Part shown: positions 13,513 through 14,442 of the stretch, piece after piece
Layout of the letters: the number at the start of each line of letters is the position of its first letter
Numbering within the stretch: the stretch's first letter is position 1
Origin: Bacillota bacterium
GTDB taxonomy: Bacteria > Bacillota > Clostridia > Lachnospirales > Lachnospiraceae
Length of the DNA: 14,442 nt
NCBI GenBank assembly: GCA_023415055.1
Contig: JAEZLZ010000115.1
Coordinates: forward strand, 1-14,442
Direction of reading: 5' to 3'
Translations under genes and position numbers: made by a program
Notes under the pieces: model-generated
The model's input: only the letters and a program-made list of their open reading frames with translations
Told to the model about the DNA's origin: nothing
Database searches by the model: none

Positions 13513-14442
13513 TTGGTGGTTACATTATTAACTGCAAGCGGTGGTATATTAGGACCGATCGCATCTGTATTAGGCTTGATTATGAATGCAATTTATGAGT
13601 TTTTTCATTTGTTTGGCATTCAGAATATCGCATTATCTATTATCATTTTTACTTTTATCGTAAGAACTTTAATGCTCCCCTTAACAATTAAACAGCAGAA
13701 ATTTACGAAGCTTTCTTCCAGAATGAATCCTGAATTGCAGAAGATTCAAGCAAAATATAAGGGTAAGAAGGATGAAGCTTCTTTAAGAAAACAACAAGAG
13801 GAATCACAGGCTTTATATCAAAAGTACGGTGCAAATCCGACCTCCGGATGCCTCCCGTTACTGATCACTTTGCCTGTCATGTTTGCTCTGTATTCCGTAA
13901 TTAATAATATTCCGGCATACGTTACATCTGTAAAAGATTTATATGAACCTGTTGCTACCGGCATTATGGGTACTAACGGTTTCCAAGATATAATCAAAGG
14001 AATAGTAACAGCAACAAAAACAATTAGATTATCAGGAAATAATGATTTTTCTACTGTTAATTTCGTGATTGATGCATTGGCAAAATTCCAAAAGACACAG
14101 TGGGATGCATTGACTGATGCAATTCCTGCTATGAAGGATGTAATTCAATCATCTTATAGTAATATTGCTCATGTTAATAATTTCTTAGGATTAAATATTT
14201 CTGAAAAGCCAGGCTGGGCATTCCCAGGAATTCTTGTTCCAATCTTAGCGATGGCTTTGCAGTTCGTTCAGGGCAAGCAGCTGGAGGTTAAGAATAAAGG
14301 TGCCAATACTGACCCCAGTGCAAATGCAATGAAATCCATGAATGTTGTAATGCCAATCATGTCCGGTTTCTTTTGTGTCACTTTACCTACCGGTATCGGT
14401 ATTTACTGGATTGCAACAAGCGTATATGCAATTATTCAGCAG
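13513..14442 (+). CDS. yidC: Membrane protein insertase YidC/Oxa1 (cut by the right edge)
   Basis: 310 codons are open to the last base with no stop, so the C-terminus is missing. YidC inserts and folds membrane proteins alone or with SecYEG. Seen: hydrophobic segments at about 13-34, 38-58, 113-131, 235-253 and 278-310. The conserved groove arginine is Arg51 (IVRTLMLPLTIKQQ). A charged cytoplasmic coiled hairpin spans about 62-106, followed by NPTSGCLPLLITLPV. Between the third and fourth segments lies an extra, mostly hydrophilic stretch of about 85 residues (138-222), absent from Bacillus-type YidC. The TTG start at 13513 has AAGGAGG six bases upstream; GTG at 13516 is an alternative. No lipoprotein cysteine is visible near the start, unlike B. 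subtilis SpoIIIJ. Confidence 0.95.
   Translation, partial: MVVTLLTASGGILGPIASVLGLIMNAIYEFFHLFGIQNIALSIIIFTFIVRTLMLPLTIKQQKFTKLSSRMNPELQKIQAKYKGKKDEASLRKQQEESQALYQKYGANPTSGCLPLLITLPVMFALYSVINNIPAYVTSVKDLYEPVATGIMGTNGFQDIIKGIVTATKTIRLSGNNDFSTVNFVIDALAKFQKTQWDALTDAIPAMKDVIQSSYSNIAHVNNFLGLNISEKPGWAFPGILVPILAMALQFVQGKQLEVKNKGANTDPSANAMKSMNVVMPIMSGFFCVTLPTGIGIYWIATSVYAIIQQ

Noticed and set aside
1..14442. Mobile element, CRISPR array, toxin-antitoxin or defence system
   Set aside because: No transposase, integrase, direct-repeat array or such gene pair is present. Apart from the MerR regulator and the fumarase pair, the genes are conserved oriC-region or RNA genes.

Overview
This window is the replication-origin neighbourhood of a low-GC Gram-positive chromosome. 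The order rpmH-rnpA-yidD-yidC going right, and dnaA-dnaN-S4 protein-recF-gyrB-gyrA going left, from a bipartite DnaA-box region is the classical Firmicute oriC layout. A member of the Lachnospiraceae or a related clostridial family is my best guess. It rests on the low GC content, the heterodimeric iron-sulfur fumarase, the RHR form of the RNase P protein motif and an enlarged YidC loop. This is inference, not a measured placement.

Layout, left to right. Positions 1-199 hold a strong minus-strand promoter and leader that look like the start of a ribosomal RNA operon whose 16S gene lies off the left edge. A BmrR/Mta-like MerR regulator (420-1247) follows, with a textbook 19-bp-spacer MerR promoter. 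A class II tRNA-Ser(GCU) gene (1393-1480) has its own promoter and terminator. Positions 1570-3143 encode the beta and alpha subunits of a class I [4Fe-4S] fumarate hydratase; the alpha gene overlaps the end of gyrA. gyrA, gyrB, recF, a small S4-domain RNA-binding protein, dnaN and dnaA follow, all leftward. The two gaps flanking dnaA (10509-10836 and 12190-12632) hold the DnaA boxes and promoters and together form oriC. From 12633 rightward come rpmH, rnpA, yidD and a yidC cut by the window end.

How it works together. DnaA binds boxes on both sides of its own gene, opens the origin and can repress its own promoter. DnaN is the sliding clamp, RecF acts in gap repair, and GyrA/GyrB remove supercoils ahead of the forks. 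Both gene blocks are transcribed away from oriC, with the forks, and so are the tRNA and the presumed rRNA operon. The rightward block makes ribosomal protein L34, the RNase P protein subunit and two membrane-protein insertion factors.

Most of the window is conserved housekeeping sequence and I found no defence island, mobile element or CRISPR array. The most interesting structure is a precisely 11-bp-phased array of four TATCAAC motifs between dnaA and dnaN. Next are a possible alternative-hairpin switch over the gyrB ribosome binding site, the fumarase genes coupled to gyrA, and an extra loop of about 85 residues in YidC.
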